This document shows, one piece after another, positions 46,817 to 58,221 of a stretch of DNA of 64,000 nt. The stretch's first letter is position 1; the number at the start of each line of letters is the position of its first letter. This DNA comes from Ophioderma brevispina. Its lineage: Eukaryota; Echinodermata; Ophiuroidea; Amphilepidida; Ophiodermatidae. The translations under genes and the position numbers were made by a program. Location: positions 1 to 64,000 of the forward strand of contig JAMKCH010078825.1 in NCBI GenBank assembly GCA_023653785.1, written 5' to 3'. The notes beneath the pieces are model-generated. The model saw only the letters and a list, made by a program, of their open reading frames with translations, was not told where the DNA came from and ran no database searches.

Positions 46817-47518
46817 TTAACCCTCGCCTACCGAAGGGGGGGGGGGGGTACCACCACCCCTTCGGGTTTCCCGGCCTTGCTAAAACCCCCTTGTTTGGTG
46901 CCAATTATTTAATATAATTGTCAATTGTCATTTTCCCGCTCCTTTTCATCGCAAACAACAAACCTCCACCGATGTAGAGGTTAAGATACAGGGTGATCCC
47001 AAGTGATGGATGGGGGGGGGGGTGCCACCCCCCCCCCCCTTCGGAAGAGATACCAACATGCCTAACTCAACACAGGAACATCACAGCACACTTGATGTGG
47101 ACCATTAGTGCATGGTCCTCTTTTCCATTGATACCAAATGATACCAACATGGCCTAGCATTACCTCACAATGACGCATAAGTTCCGCATATCAGCAAAAC
47201 TGCAGGTTGAATAGACACACACACTGAAAAATTCAATTTTGCCAAAGGTTAGGAAAAGCAGATTTTCATGCGGTTTTGACTCTACTTTATTGGAAATGAC
47301 TATTTTCTATATGACAGCATGTTAGAGCTCATGGTGACGTCATATGGGGATGTTGGTACTTATTTTGAGAACAATGGAAGAAAAAATCTCTAAGCTATCC
47401 TTTTACCAAATTTACAGGAATCTGATTTTCAGTGAACGAAATATCAGTGGTGGTAACTACCCCCCCCCCCCTTCGGGAGTTTTTTTTTACAAAAAATGGC
47501 TCAGTGACGAGGGGTTAA
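46817..47518. mobile_element. TTAA-bounded element with G/C-run termini
   Basis: The left end is TTAACCCTCGCCTACCGAAGG plus a run of 13 G. The right end is a run of C, CTTCGGGAG, a T-run, GGCTCAGTGACGAGGGGTTAA. TTAACCCTCG and CGAGGGGTTAA are inverted. Duplicated TTAA is typical of piggyBac-type insertion. A second internal pair (GGGGTGCCACCCCC with CTTCGGAAG) lies near 47015-47045. No transposase is present. The same right end occurs at 1398-1467, and a related left end at 52990. Confidence 0.65.
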
Positions 47519-48340
47519 TGTCAACAGAATCATAGTTCATTGGTCATTCAATATGGAAGCGTCTGATTGTTTGTTTGGTTTGGTTTTAGCTTCTGTTTAA
47601 TTTTGATAGATTTTATAAGGCTAAGTCGTAAACTAATGAACATGATTAAAGTGAACTCACGATTACATTGAAACACACACCAAGTATTGGCTTGATTATA
47701 AAGACAATGTTCACACTTTTATTGCAATAATGAAGTTCAAAAACGATTGTCAATGTCTTCAGTAGTTCAATGTTGAGTACGTTACAAGATTGTTCCCCGC
47801 AATCGTACCAATGTAACCAATTGCAAATCGGACCAATCCGATTTTGCACTCTCCTTTTCGACGAAGTATATCTTTTGTACTACATATCGGATTGGAATGA
47901 AATAAACGGAAAATGAAAGCTTATTTATTTGGATTTAAGGGCACACCAAACAAAGATCTATTCGTACTTTAGTTTCTAACAAAATTTGCCCCGAGTGTTA
48001 ACATTCTTTGGGAGGGCAGCCTGTAAGTAGGCGGGGAATTATGGAGGAGCAGGTATAATGACTGATATTACAAGAAAAAATAACACACGATAAAAGAAGA
48101 AGAAAAAACGACAGAAAAGACAAATAAGAAAGTACCAACAAAAGAAAACATTACAGAGAAAGGTATAGAAATGAAGTAGAAAGTGAGATGTGTCCAAAAC
48201 AACTTGCTCCGGATTGTCATACTGACTTTAGTTTATGTCAAGAAAAATAAAAGTGGGAGGTAGGGAAGAGTATGGATGGAGAAGGAGGGAGATGAAAGAG
48301 GAAACAGTGTGAACTTGGATGGGAGAATTGAAATTGGCCT
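47519..48340. other. Non-coding sequence, nothing recognised
   Basis: AT-rich sequence followed by a purine-rich stretch at 48080-48320. No gene recognised. Confidence 0.45.
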
Positions 48341-48342
48341 GT

Positions 48343-49206
48343 ACAGGGTGTTTCAGAGAGAATTACACCCTGACTATTGGTGACCATAACTTCAAAAGTG
48401 AATATAACATTTGATAAATTTAAAAAGAATCTTAAACCACAATTATTTTTCAATATTTTAATGTAAACAGCATTCGATTCAGTAGTTTTGAAGAAATAAG
48501 TGATTATGTAAAACATGTCAATGGACACTTCCTTCCAAGTTTTGTAATAAAGTGATTCAGACAGAACAGGCGAGAAATGATCAATACTTTACAATACAGT
48601 CAGGTTCAAAATAATATTGCACATACATTACAAAATTACATCTTTTCTTTTTCACTTAAAAATTGAAGAAATGTCAGTGACATCTTCAGTCTTTTTAACA
48701 AATTAATGTTAATACCATGGCTGTCGCCAATCCAAGCAAATCCCTTTTTCATTTAATTTAAATTGCATATCATCAGGCAGCTTTCTAGAAAAGTTATGCT
48801 TTGAAATTAATATTGAAAACGAAGTAAAGTTTGATATTCAACTAGGTTATACATTATAAAAATCTAACGGTTTCAACCACCAAATGTTCACCTTTTTCTG
48901 TTTCCTAAGAATTGATTCAGATGTGTAGATTTTCCGTTTTGATAAAATGCATTCAAGATTTGTATTGTCTTGGACTTAGACAAAGACTTCGTCTGATGAT
49001 CAATGTTGTGTAAAGCTCGGGCGGTTCTCCGCCTTCCGCGACTCTTGTTCAAATTTTGACTTGTACCCGTTTTTACGGTACTTCTTAACATTATTCAAGA
49101 TTGTCTTCTTGCAAGGAGGATTTCTGTGGAACTTTAATCTAAATTCATGCCTGACCAGAGTAATGTTATGACCAGTTTCGGCATATCTGAAAACCACAAA
49201 CGCCCT
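48343..49206 (-). pseudogene. DNA transposon remnant with HTH transposase N-terminus
   Basis: Minus-strand frames give LHRAFVVFRYAETGHNITLVRHEFR, then FHRNPPCKKTILNNVKKYRKNG, and after a frameshift LNKSRGRRRTARALHNID. This is the N-terminal helix-turn-helix region common to a large family of mariner-related transposases (DUF4817-like), ending in the G-R-x-R-T-A-R segment. The DDE catalytic domain is missing: within 550 bp downstream comes GTACAGGGTGTTTCAGAGAG at about 48348, a sequence resembling the terminal repeats of such transposons. The element therefore looks internally deleted. Its upstream side is cut by the foldback at 49207. Confidence 0.6.
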
Positions 49207-49943
49207 ATGAAGTTTAATGAACAAATATAGCGGGGTGCCCCTCGAGAAAGTGTGGTCGGAATCCAGTAGGGGGAAATTCATATTACAGGTGTCAAAAATG
49301 AAAATGCTTGGATTGCTTTAAAGAGGTAACCAAAGTGTTCTGTCACAAGGATTAAAAATGGTATAGTTTGTACTACCTACAAGGTATGGTTACCGAGGTA
49401 TAAGACAAAATTCGTCCAATGTCAAAGGTCATCACCAAATGTTACATCTTTAATATTGCACCGATTTCTTTATAAATGGTCTCAAATTGTTAACCTTTCC
49501 AAAGGGATTGCAACAAAAACAGTTGCCCCTCTCATTTGTATTTGTTTATCGAGATAAATGACAACAAGGTCAACCCCATTGACCTCTATTGATCTCCGAA
49601 TTTTAAAAATATGTTAGACGGTGCAAAATGTTTTGTTGCAGTCTCTGAGGAAAGATGAACAATTTAAGAAGTCCATTTTTGAAGAAATCGAGCAATATAT
49701 AAGATTTAATCTTTCGTGATGACCTTTGACATTTGATGATTTTTGTCTTATATCTCCATAACCATACCTTGTAAGTAGTACAAACTATACTTTTTTCAAT
49801 CTTCGTAACAAAACGAACATTTTTTTTTACCTTTTTACAGCAATTTTCATTTTTGACCCCTGTATTTTGAATTTTCCCCTCCTGGATTCCGCCCACATTT
49901 TCACGAGGGCACCCCGCTAAATTTGTTCATTAACTTTCAAAGA
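49207..49943. mobile_element. Foldback element, ~320-bp arms
   Basis: The arms at about 49207-49530 and 49610-49943 are inverted copies. GAACAAATATAGCGGGGTGCC, GGTCAAAAATGAAAAT, TATAGTTTGTACTAC, TACAAGGTATGGTTA and AATGTCAAAGGTCATCAC pair across a spacer of about 80 bp. No coding sequence. It lies at the start of the decayed transposase frame, so it probably inserted into that older element. Confidence 0.85.
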
Positions 49944-50204
49944 AGGTAAATTCACTGAGAAATGGTGTTCTGCTCTCCACGGTCACGGAATTGCTCCAAA
50001 TTACCCAACTACATACACTTTAAAGCCAAACAAATAAACCCTGCGCACAAATGTTGTGAAATTTTATAACCTAAACTAATGGTGCATATTATCTTACAGT
50101 ATCGTATGTGCAAATTTGTTTTTCTCTTATTATTATTCACCGAAAGATGTTTTTATTATGTAGAAGCTCGGAGAAACTGGCGAGCATTGAATTAAATAAA
50201 GAAG
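49944..50204. other. Non-coding sequence
   Basis: No recognised feature between the foldback and the tRNA-like sequence. Confidence 0.4.
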
Positions 50205-50290
50205 AAAAATACACGGTCTCGAACCAGGTCCTCTCGCGTACTAGGCTGAGATTAACCACTGAACCACAGAAGACTGTGTTTACGTGGACA
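50205..50290 (-). ncRNA. tRNA-like sequence, pseudogene or SINE head
   Basis: On the minus strand TGTGGTTCAGTGGTTAATC resembles an A box and D arm, and GGTTCGAGACC is a perfect B box and T loop. The spacing between them fits a tRNA gene. The T stem has mismatches, the anticodon stem does not close well, and no matching 7-bp acceptor stem is seen. A tRNA pseudogene or tRNA-derived SINE head is more likely than a working tRNA. Confidence 0.45.
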
Positions 50291-50873
50291 CCGGAGAAAC
50301 GAGCTCTAATGTACTTCTGCCTTTATTTGAGAGTTTCAAGCGGCCGTAATTATATTATTATATTTTATGGGTGGGCCTATATGCTTGATTCTAGCAGAAC
50401 CTATGACGAAGCGAAATTCAATCAATGCACGCGAGGATCAAGTAAATGATACAACCCGAGAATGTGATTAGATAAATATTATGTAGAAGCTTGTTTTAAC
50501 AGAATTATTACTCATAGGTACATCTAACAAGAAATTACAGAAGACGATAATTACGTTGTAAAATTCATGGTATAGTATTGAACCTTCCAAATCGGAAGGT
50601 AATGAAAATTCCGCATTCCAACAGCAGCGGGAAATCAAAATTATTCATTTAATGAATATTACGCATATTACTTGTAACTCTTATTAACAGCAATGAACAT
50701 TGTAAGCTCTGTTAGATTTCATAATGAAAATCTATTGTTCAGAAATTTCTACTATCTACATGATAGTAATGACATTTCGCTTTTCGGCAGAAATGCTTCC
50801 TTCTGTGTGTTAGATGTATTTTGGAGACATAATATTATTAGACATGGTATGCAAGAAGCCTGAAGAAACACAC

Positions 50874-51155
50874 GTTATAAAATTAGAACGCACAAAGTAC
50901 TAGCCTGTTTTATCTGTGTTGATTTTACAGCTTGTTATGACCACAAGAATGTATCAAAAATTAAAGAAGAAAATTGGATTTCCATATTGTCAGTTGTATA
51001 GTGCTTGCAATGGTTACAAAATTAGAAAACACAAACTACTATCCGGTTTTACATGTGTTGATTTTACAGCTTGTTATGACCACAAGAATGTATCAAAAAT
51101 TAAAGAAGAAAGATGCATTTCCATCTAGTCAATTGTATAGTGTTTGCAATGGCAA
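50874..51155. repeat. Tandem duplication, 139-bp unit
   Basis: Two copies start at 50874 and 51013. The shared segment includes GTGTTGATTTTACAGCTTG, TATGACCACAAGAATGTATC and AAAAATTAAAGAAGAAA. The overlapping frames share TACYDHKNVSKIKE only because of the duplication. No known domain. Confidence 0.85.
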
Positions 51156-51570
51156 CCCACTTCCATTGTTGTTACCAATGAGTTTTATTCCTTTCAACGT
51201 ACCATTCCTCATATACACCGTCTACAGTACAATTTTATATTTATTAAAATGATTTGTATTGTAAGAAGCTTCTACAGAGTAAGGTAAAAGATTGATGAAT
51301 ATGCAATGCATAATACAGACTACAACTGTATTACATACCAAGAAAAAATCGAGCTTTAGTAAAACTTTGGAAATAAGGACTATAAGACTGACGACGGCCT
51401 GCAAGAGTGTGATTTCTCACCGACCTGTAGTGTTAGCAACGCAGATTCGTGATAAATTAATTGTGCTTAAATTCTGAATTTTCAATGAGTTGAGCACATC
51501 CACGAAAGATTTTGTGCTATAGTGGCAATGGCACCTTTTTCATGTTTCATTCATGATGGGGTGGGGGAAT

Positions 51571-51739
51571 GGTATACAAATATTTACTGCTATGAGGGGC
51601 ATGCATGATTGAAACTATAGGCCCAAGGTGACCTCGAAACAATACTATGGTATAGTATAGGTTCGAGATCACCGAGGGCCTATAGTTTCAACCATGCTCC
51701 GAATAAAGCAGTCATTCAATATTTGTTTTTATATACCGA
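51571..51739. mobile_element. Short hairpin MITE
   Basis: GATTGAAACTATAGGCCC near 51606 and GGGCCTATAGTTTCAAC near 51675 are inverted. Pairing continues outward with GGTATACAAATATT against AATATTTG-TATACC and inward with ACCTCGAA against TTCGAGAT. Total length is about 170 bp. It is non-coding. Confidence 0.75.
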
Positions 51740-52989
51740 ATATATAGATTCGTGTCATCTGATTGGTTAAAAGAACATTCCTAAGCCAGAGGCTTAACAC
51801 AGCCTATATCAATGTAGGCCATGGCATGCATGCATGGTTTAACAATTTTGGTAAGTTAGGGTCCAAAACTGTGAAGAATTAGCAATCAACCTTTCTTGTG
51901 TTGAGGAGTGATGTTGGAATCCAAAACGAATTGCCGTAATCGACTTATTGCCATTTTGTGTCCGGCAATGCGTACAACTCCGAATTCAGCCACTTTTACA
52001 CACGGCCTGGAGATGGCCGTTATCGGTGTCAATTTATCCTCGCATATCTTCACGTGTGTTTTACCTCGTTTGGTATTAAGCCCTTTGAGCTGCATCGCTG
52101 ATTCATTTCAGATCTTCATCTACAAGCTCAAAGCATGAATACTGATGCTGCGATTCAGCCATTTCCTTGCCTTGCTTTCATTAGCACAGTAAACGACGTC
52201 TCCCTTTTTTTGTTTTTATATTCACCCTACACCTGCTTAGTGTTTGTCAAGACTCGGTTTTTTATAAGTCCGTAGGGTGGGGGGGGGGCATCAGAGAGGT
52301 TCAAGTTGGTTGGTCCCTTTAGTTGATAGTATCCGGTAGTTTTCTTCCATAAAAAAAGTAATACGTAAACAAGGTCCTGTAACACAGACTAACACCTGCT
52401 TCAATATGTACACTCATAATTAGGATAACGTTAGACAGTCTTTTTACGCTGGTAAAGGTGTCCTGGGCATAGTTTATGAACTATGCCCGCTCTTTCCAAG
52501 GGCTAGTGCATTTTTTGGTTCAATCTTGAAGCTAGTTGAATTTTATGTCCCCTTTTAACCATAATGACAGGGATCTATATATGAGGTATATAAAAGGTAA
52601 TATTGGTTGGAAGCTTAGATTGCTCCAATCTCGTTGATTGATTGATTGTGTTGTAAATTAATAAATTATTATCATACAAATATACAAAAGCCGAAATGGC
52701 AGCAAAATACAGAGGATTGATGAGAAACAAATAAAAGCAAAATCTGTATGTGATCACCACCTATGTATAACAAAAATAAAACCGTACAGCATAATACAAA
52801 GGCTACAAACATCATCAGAGAAAATAAACCGCACCAACAAAAAAAAAAAAAAAAAAAAACACGAAGCGGAGGGTCCTAAGCATGCAACAAATACAAATCC
52901 GTGAAGGGCCGCTGAAGGACATCAGCCGTCCACAAATACCATTGATAAGCAACAAAATATGAATAAGTAGTAAATATTTAAGACTTGTT
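51740..52989. other. Non-coding sequence
   Basis: No gene recognised. A run of 20 A lies near 52840. A GGGGGGGG run occurs near 52280. Short frames at 51886-52138 on both strands are not supported. Confidence 0.45.
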
Positions 52990-53561
52990 TTAACCCTCGG
53001 CCTTCGTACCGGGTGGGGGTTTGGGGGGCGTCCTAGGAAACTTCGCCCCGGTGCGTTAAAATGCCGAAAAAACCTTTCGTAAAAAAGTGCTTCTCGGTAA
53101 TCGTTCCCTCATCCTTTCCTGTAATTTTAAGCGAAAAAAAATGTGAAGTAGCACCTTTACCGGGTTAGCGTATGCCGTCAAAATCGATGTGTGGAGGTGG
53201 TTGCCACCAAGGAGATTTTACTGTTGCATTTTTGAAAATATTTTGCACAGTATGGCTCTAAACTCTGTGTTTGTGTAAAACTACCCTTGCCATCTTTAGA
53301 GCTGAAAACCGCACGAAATTCCGATATTCGTTGTTTTAGCTCATAATTGGCTTTTTGCACTATTTTTTGTGGACAATGCCAATTTTGCCGACCTCGCGAC
53401 TTGATGACGTCATTGTTGCGCCATACTGGGTATGTTTGTAATAATTTTGTATCAATGGAAAGAGGAGGATCATAGCTATCCACTGTATTAAAATTATATG
53501 CTCTATAACAAATTCTTGTTGCAAACCGTGTTACAAAAAAGGCTTGGAAGATCAGGGTTAA
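52990..53561. mobile_element. Second TTAA-bounded element, diverged
   Basis: It opens TTAACCCTCGGCCTTCG, like the left end at 46817, and closes with CAGGGTTAA at 53553-53561. Only the outer 8 bases are clearly inverted. It is likely a diverged relative. No transposase found. Confidence 0.4.
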
Positions 53562-54009
53562 AGTGGCTTACTAGTCATTTTCAGATTTCCAGAATGTTTG
53601 TCAAGTCCATTCCATATTTTCCTTTACCCCTGTACAATTAGAAATTGGCCTTTTAGTTATTTTCAGCATCCCCCTTAACTCCAAAACAAGGATACCAAAC
53701 CATGATTTTTGAAATCCTTATAACCAGACGAGCAATGTGACATACCTTTCAACAAAAGCAAGCAAACTTGAGCCCTGTGGCTCCCCTTTATGTAACTTTC
53801 CTTGACCCCTCTCAGAGCACGGAGAAATCCGCAATACCCCATCACCATTTTTTTTTTCTGTGGAAGTCCTAACTCTGTGCCCAATATCAAGATTTACCAT
53901 CAAGAGGTGGTCAACGTCATGCCAGGAATTGTGCATAGAGTGGCGGCAAACATTCGTACTGCACTTAGGCGTCTTGCTGTCAATTTAAGGTGAGCTCTGC
54001 TAATGATTC
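53562..54009. other. Non-coding sequence
   Basis: Nothing recognised. Short frames at 53675-53993 overlap on both strands. Confidence 0.4.
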
Positions 54010-54480
54010 AATAAGCAAATAAATAGTCCTTGGGCCAGATGGTTGTCGGTACCATAGGAGTGTTGCAAAGCGAGTGTGGTATCAAATTACTCAGAAACAT
54101 CATCTATAAATAATTTTGCATGATAGACATTCCAAAGTAGGAGCTTAATCCTGCAATTTGCATAAATAAACAAAATGCCGCCATGAAAATGCTCCTAACT
54201 AGTTTTAGCCATATGTTGTCTTTTTAGAAGGAATTATTTTATGTGGAATAAATTTGGCCTAATTGAGGTGTTGACAATGGACAACCCAAGAACTCAAATC
54301 CATACATTTTAAATAAAACTAATCGCAGAAATCAAAATGGCCACCATTTTCTAAATTTGAGCTCTAATTTGACTTGAACAGTCAATGTTCAAGGTATCAC
54401 AGGGATGAACAAGCACTTTTAAAGTTTACAATTACACTCTTCTACTAATATAACTATAAACATTGAGATGAAATGGATTT
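54010..54480 (+). repeat. GGCCRCCAT repeat family, copy A
   Basis: Contains AATTTGCATAAATAAACAAA, ATGCCGCCATG, GTGTTGACAATGGACAACC, GAACTCAAATCCA, AAAATGGCCACCATTTTC, CAAGGTATCACAGGGATGA and AAGTTTACAATTACACT. The same order recurs at 55905-56560 and, inverted, at 63370-63960. Confidence 0.75.
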
Positions 54481-54545
54481 AAACCTTTACTCAAGCAAAA
54501 AAGGATTCACTTACGTGAGCTTCCGACACGACGACCGTGTCGTTA

Positions 54546-55860
54546 TCAAACTGAGATGTTACTGAACTTGGTTGTCACGTGACTAGATGACCTTTGATCA
54601 TGTGACAAATGTGACCTGGTATACAGGTGGACGATCGTGGCGGCCCTTTGTTCTCTGTTAAGTGAAAATGGGTTGGCGCCGACTGTTGATAGCTCCCTGA
54701 CACCGCGATTAAACAGTTGGAGTCCTGGTCCAGAGAACTTTAACACCCTTTCCAGTTGATGGAGTGTTTTGACTGTTTAATGTTGTGGAGCTACAGGGAG
54801 GAAGAACGTTGGTCCCTATGCTCAGCCAGGCGGGTCTTGAGTGAGCGTTCTGATTCACCCTACATAGGCCGCAGGGCAGTCATCGCATGTGATGTGATAA
54901 CAGTACCCAGGGGGGGGGGGGGACTTTATGCTCCGTTTTGGGTCTTATCCTGCGGAGGCAAACCAGTTTTGCCGGAGGGAATTAAAACTGGCTTGTAATG
55001 CGTGCGAATGCCCTTGTTCTGGAACAGGCGAGCAATAGTTCTGAGGTACCCTGTATGTAAGGAATCACCACGCTCCCTTTCGCAGGGGGCCTGTTCTGGT
55101 ATTTGGGCTCTGTTGTCCTTCTTTGTGGTCACTGACAGCGAAGACCCAGGGCTATAACACACTGTTTCAAACAATCCTGAATGTGATCAATCTCTTGTGT
55201 CTATCTTCCTCGTGGGTTATAATGGTGTTTGCTCTATGAGTTAAGGGTCCTCTCGAGCACCCAGTTTGTGTGTAGGGGGTGGTGCGAACCAAAGTTCAAG
55301 TATTGGTCCGTGTGGGTGGGCTTTCTGTAAACATACACTTCAAGGACCCATCCGACTGTCGAGTGATCAGCGCGTCCAACATGGGTATGCTGTTGTTAGA
55401 TTCAGTCTCTGTGGTGAACTTAATGGCATTCATTAATGTTGTCATATGCTGTGTAAATTCATCCCACACGTTCTCTCTCAATGATACCAGCGTGTCGTCG
55501 ACGTCGTAACTTATACCAATTTTTTTTGGTGGATGAGGAGCTGTGCTTAAAGCGACTGTTCGAAATGCTCCATGAAGAGGTTTGCTACTATTGGCGAGAT
55601 GGGCTGCCCATCCCGCGCCTTCACGTGACGGTTAAAGGCACGTCGTTGAACTGGAAAGATATGTGGTCTTAAGCAGAAGGACAAAAAGTTCAATAATCTG
55701 ATCTGGAGTAAGAGTAGTGCGCTCACTGAGAGTCACGTCATTGTTCAGACGATCGTCGAATGATGGAAATGGATAATTCCACAGGTGTGCTCGTGAAAAA
55801 CCGGGACGGGAAACGTCTAGGAAATAAGCACTTCTTGTTCACCGATTTGTCACAGTCCTG
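54546..55860 (-). pseudogene. Penelope-like element: RT plus GIY-YIG endonuclease
   Basis: Minus-strand motifs in order are LTPDQIIELLSFCL (about 55700), ISPIVANLFMEHFE (55.57-55.62 kb), YDVDDTLVSL with the catalytic Asp pair (about 55500), then ENVWDEFTQHMTTLMNAI, ALITRQSDGSLKCMF (55.3-55.48 kb). After a linker comes a GIY-YIG-type segment: ITCDDCPAA, then GESERSLKTRLAEHRDQ (54.8-54.9 kb). RT followed by GIY-YIG is diagnostic of Penelope-like elements, which insert via target-primed synthesis. Frames are broken by several indels and stops. It sits inside the GGCCRCCAT repeat array. Confidence 0.8.
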
Positions 55861-55904
55861 AGTTTCTCCACTAGATCCTGAACATGTCTTTATACAAGCA
55901 TGCT

Positions 55905-56560
55905 AATTTGCATAAAGAAAATGGCCGCCTTTGAAGAATTTCGTCATAATTATTTTCCGGCCCAATCATGTGGTAGGAAGAAATTCTTTAGTTGAAAATA
56001 TGCTAACACAAGGTGTTGATAATGGACAACCACCAGAACTCAAATCCAGTGCATTTTTAATTACACCTAATTTGCAGAAAATCCAAAATGGCCGCCATTT
56101 TCGTAAATTTGAGACAATTGACTTTAACAAGTCATGGTACAGTCAAGGTATCACATGGATAATCTCACCCTTAAGTTACAATTACACTATTTGAATTGAT
56201 TATATAATCATGTGTTGTTTGGAAAGACTCAAGGGGACAACTGGAGGCATGGATAATTTGCAAAAACAAATGGCTGCCATGGGAATTGCGCCTAACTAGT
56301 GCGCCATATCCGACTCTAGAAGAATATTTTAGGTACAACACTCCCCACAAAACTGCTAAAATGAGTGTTGATTAAACACAAACCAAAAGAATTCAATAGC
56401 CATCATTTTAATAAATCTTTGATTTGCAATCCCAAATGGTCGCCATGTTGCCAAAGTAGCATTTGTACTTGCGTTGCTTTTTGAATTGTAGTCACTCTGA
56501 ATCCTGGCGTGTTAAGTGTTAATGTAGTACACTCGGAATAAGGTGTCATTATACATATTT
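55905..56560 (+). repeat. GGCCRCCAT repeat family, copy B
   Basis: Direct copy of 54010-54480 in the same orientation, with GTGTTGATAATGGACAACC, AAAATGGCCGCCATTTTCG, TCAAGGTATCACATGGATAA and AAGTTACAATTACACTATTTG, plus a partial second subunit to 56560. Together with copy A it flanks the Penelope-like element. Confidence 0.75.
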
Positions 56561-56904
56561 TTTTTAAAGCACCTAATTTGCAAATATTGAGGATCCATTC
56601 TTGTTACTACAATGTTTTTCGTAGTTATTTCAAATCAATTAAGATATATGCGAATTTGCACATAAATCAACCATTTATTTACCAACGCATTATAAATAAA
56701 CTATTCACCACTTCACAAAGTTCTCATTACAAGTATTGGCCAATCCTCTGTATTTGTCTCCTTTAATAGTGTCTCTCCTCGCCCATCCCAGAACTGCCAA
56801 TGTAATGACCTTACCTTTCATGTTTTCACAGGTCGATACCTTGCACAAAATTGTACAGGACATCCCAGTAAGACCTTACATACACATTCTGGCAACTTGC
56901 CACA
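56561..56904. other. Non-coding sequence
   Basis: AT-rich, no recognised feature. Confidence 0.4.
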
Positions 56905-57560
56905 CTCTTGGGCAATTATTGCCCTGTCCCTCAATCAACATAAAAAAAGTGGGTAACCATGAGAGTTCTTCATTTTTTAAAATCACCTTTTCAACAATTT
57001 TCCATTGATTTGTCTCCTTTTTTTTTTTGCATAATCAGATGACAAAAATTGGGGTTAAAAAAGACACCGTATTTCAAGGTTTTCAATGACAAGATTTTCA
57101 GACACCGCTTTTCAAGGACTCGTATAGGCCTAATTTAACATATAAGAACAAAACATTCAAGTATCAACATTATTGTGTCTTGCCGTATTCACAGATGATC
57201 CTGTGTCTTTAATTTGGATTAAAAAATACCTGATACTGGTTTGAAAATGAAATCAACAAAGATAAACATCCTTGAAGACATAATATACAAATGTTCCTTT
57301 AAAATTTTGAGCTTGAAATGTTGTCAATGCAGGCTGAAGACCGATCGACCACGACCAATTCTGTGAAATACCCCTTTTTTTTAAATTTCGCGGAGACGGA
57401 TGTTCAGAATACCACCTTTTTTTTTCGTGATTTTGTGGTCTTGATGACAAGTAAGTAAAAAATATTACCCCTTTTCCCTTGAAATTTAGAACTCTCATGG
57501 TTACCACTTTTTATGTTGAGTTGGAGGGCCGGGGAATGATTGCAGGGTAAGAATTCTAAA
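56905..57560. mobile_element. Element with ~100-bp inverted ends
   Basis: CAACATAAAAAAAGTGGGTAACC and CATGAGAGTTCTT near 56936-56972 are matched in inverted form by GAACTCTCATGGTTACCAC and TTTTTATGTTG near 57489-57522. The outer parts (GCAATTATTGCCCTGTCCCTC and GGGCCGGGGAATGATTGC) also pair. The 450-bp middle is not inverted and has no recognised gene. Confidence 0.65.
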
Positions 57561-58221
57561 ACAACGTCTGCAGCAGGTTTTGCCATTCCTCCACTAGATG
57601 ATCAAATTACCATCAGGACGTACAATCCATCCATGACCATTGGGGCTTGAAGAGTCTGGAGAGGCTTCTACGGCACCATATAGTTTGCCCCATCTGCATG
57701 AAGGGTAATAGGCAGTCCTCACATAGAGGAAGCAGGCAGGCCAGATTCAATTTTGGCTTTCTTTGCTCTAAACAATTAGTACCGCAAGTTGTTCTCACCT
57801 TTGATGGGTGACCTAGCTACATACTAACAACATGAACTCTTTGAAGTTTGCAAAGAGAGAGAGAGAGAGAGGAGAGAGAGGAAGAGAGAGAAAGAGATAG
57901 ATGTCACTTGTAGAGATTTGTGCATTTGTCCTCGATGAAGTACCAGCTCTAACAAAGCTCGCAAGAGAGACCGACACACTCCTTTTTCTGCACACCATAC
58001 TGCACCCAAGTTTGAATCAGTTGAACTGATCCTCAGCCTGGCCTTCAACAATGACATTAGCTGCAATATGTTTATGAAGTGTGGAACTCAAAACAAGAGA
58101 AGGTACATCAAAGGCATGCATTCATATACAGTAATTGATGTGACTCTGTCAGCGCATTTGCTGCCAAAGGCAATGTTCTGGATAAAAGCTCCTCAAATCC
58201 CACGTTTACAAACTTCAAAGT
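57561..58221. other. Unresolved stretch with (GA)n microsatellite
   Basis: A (GA)n tract lies at about 57857-57900. Minus-strand frames around 57613-57798 and 57813-58066 look mildly coding but match nothing I recognise. They could be a continuation of the minus-strand LINE or another decayed element. Confidence 0.35.

Noticed and set aside
50205..50290. Functional tRNA gene
   Set aside because: A and B boxes are good, but the T stem has mismatches, the anticodon stem does not close and there is no acceptor stem, so only a tRNA-like fragment is claimed.
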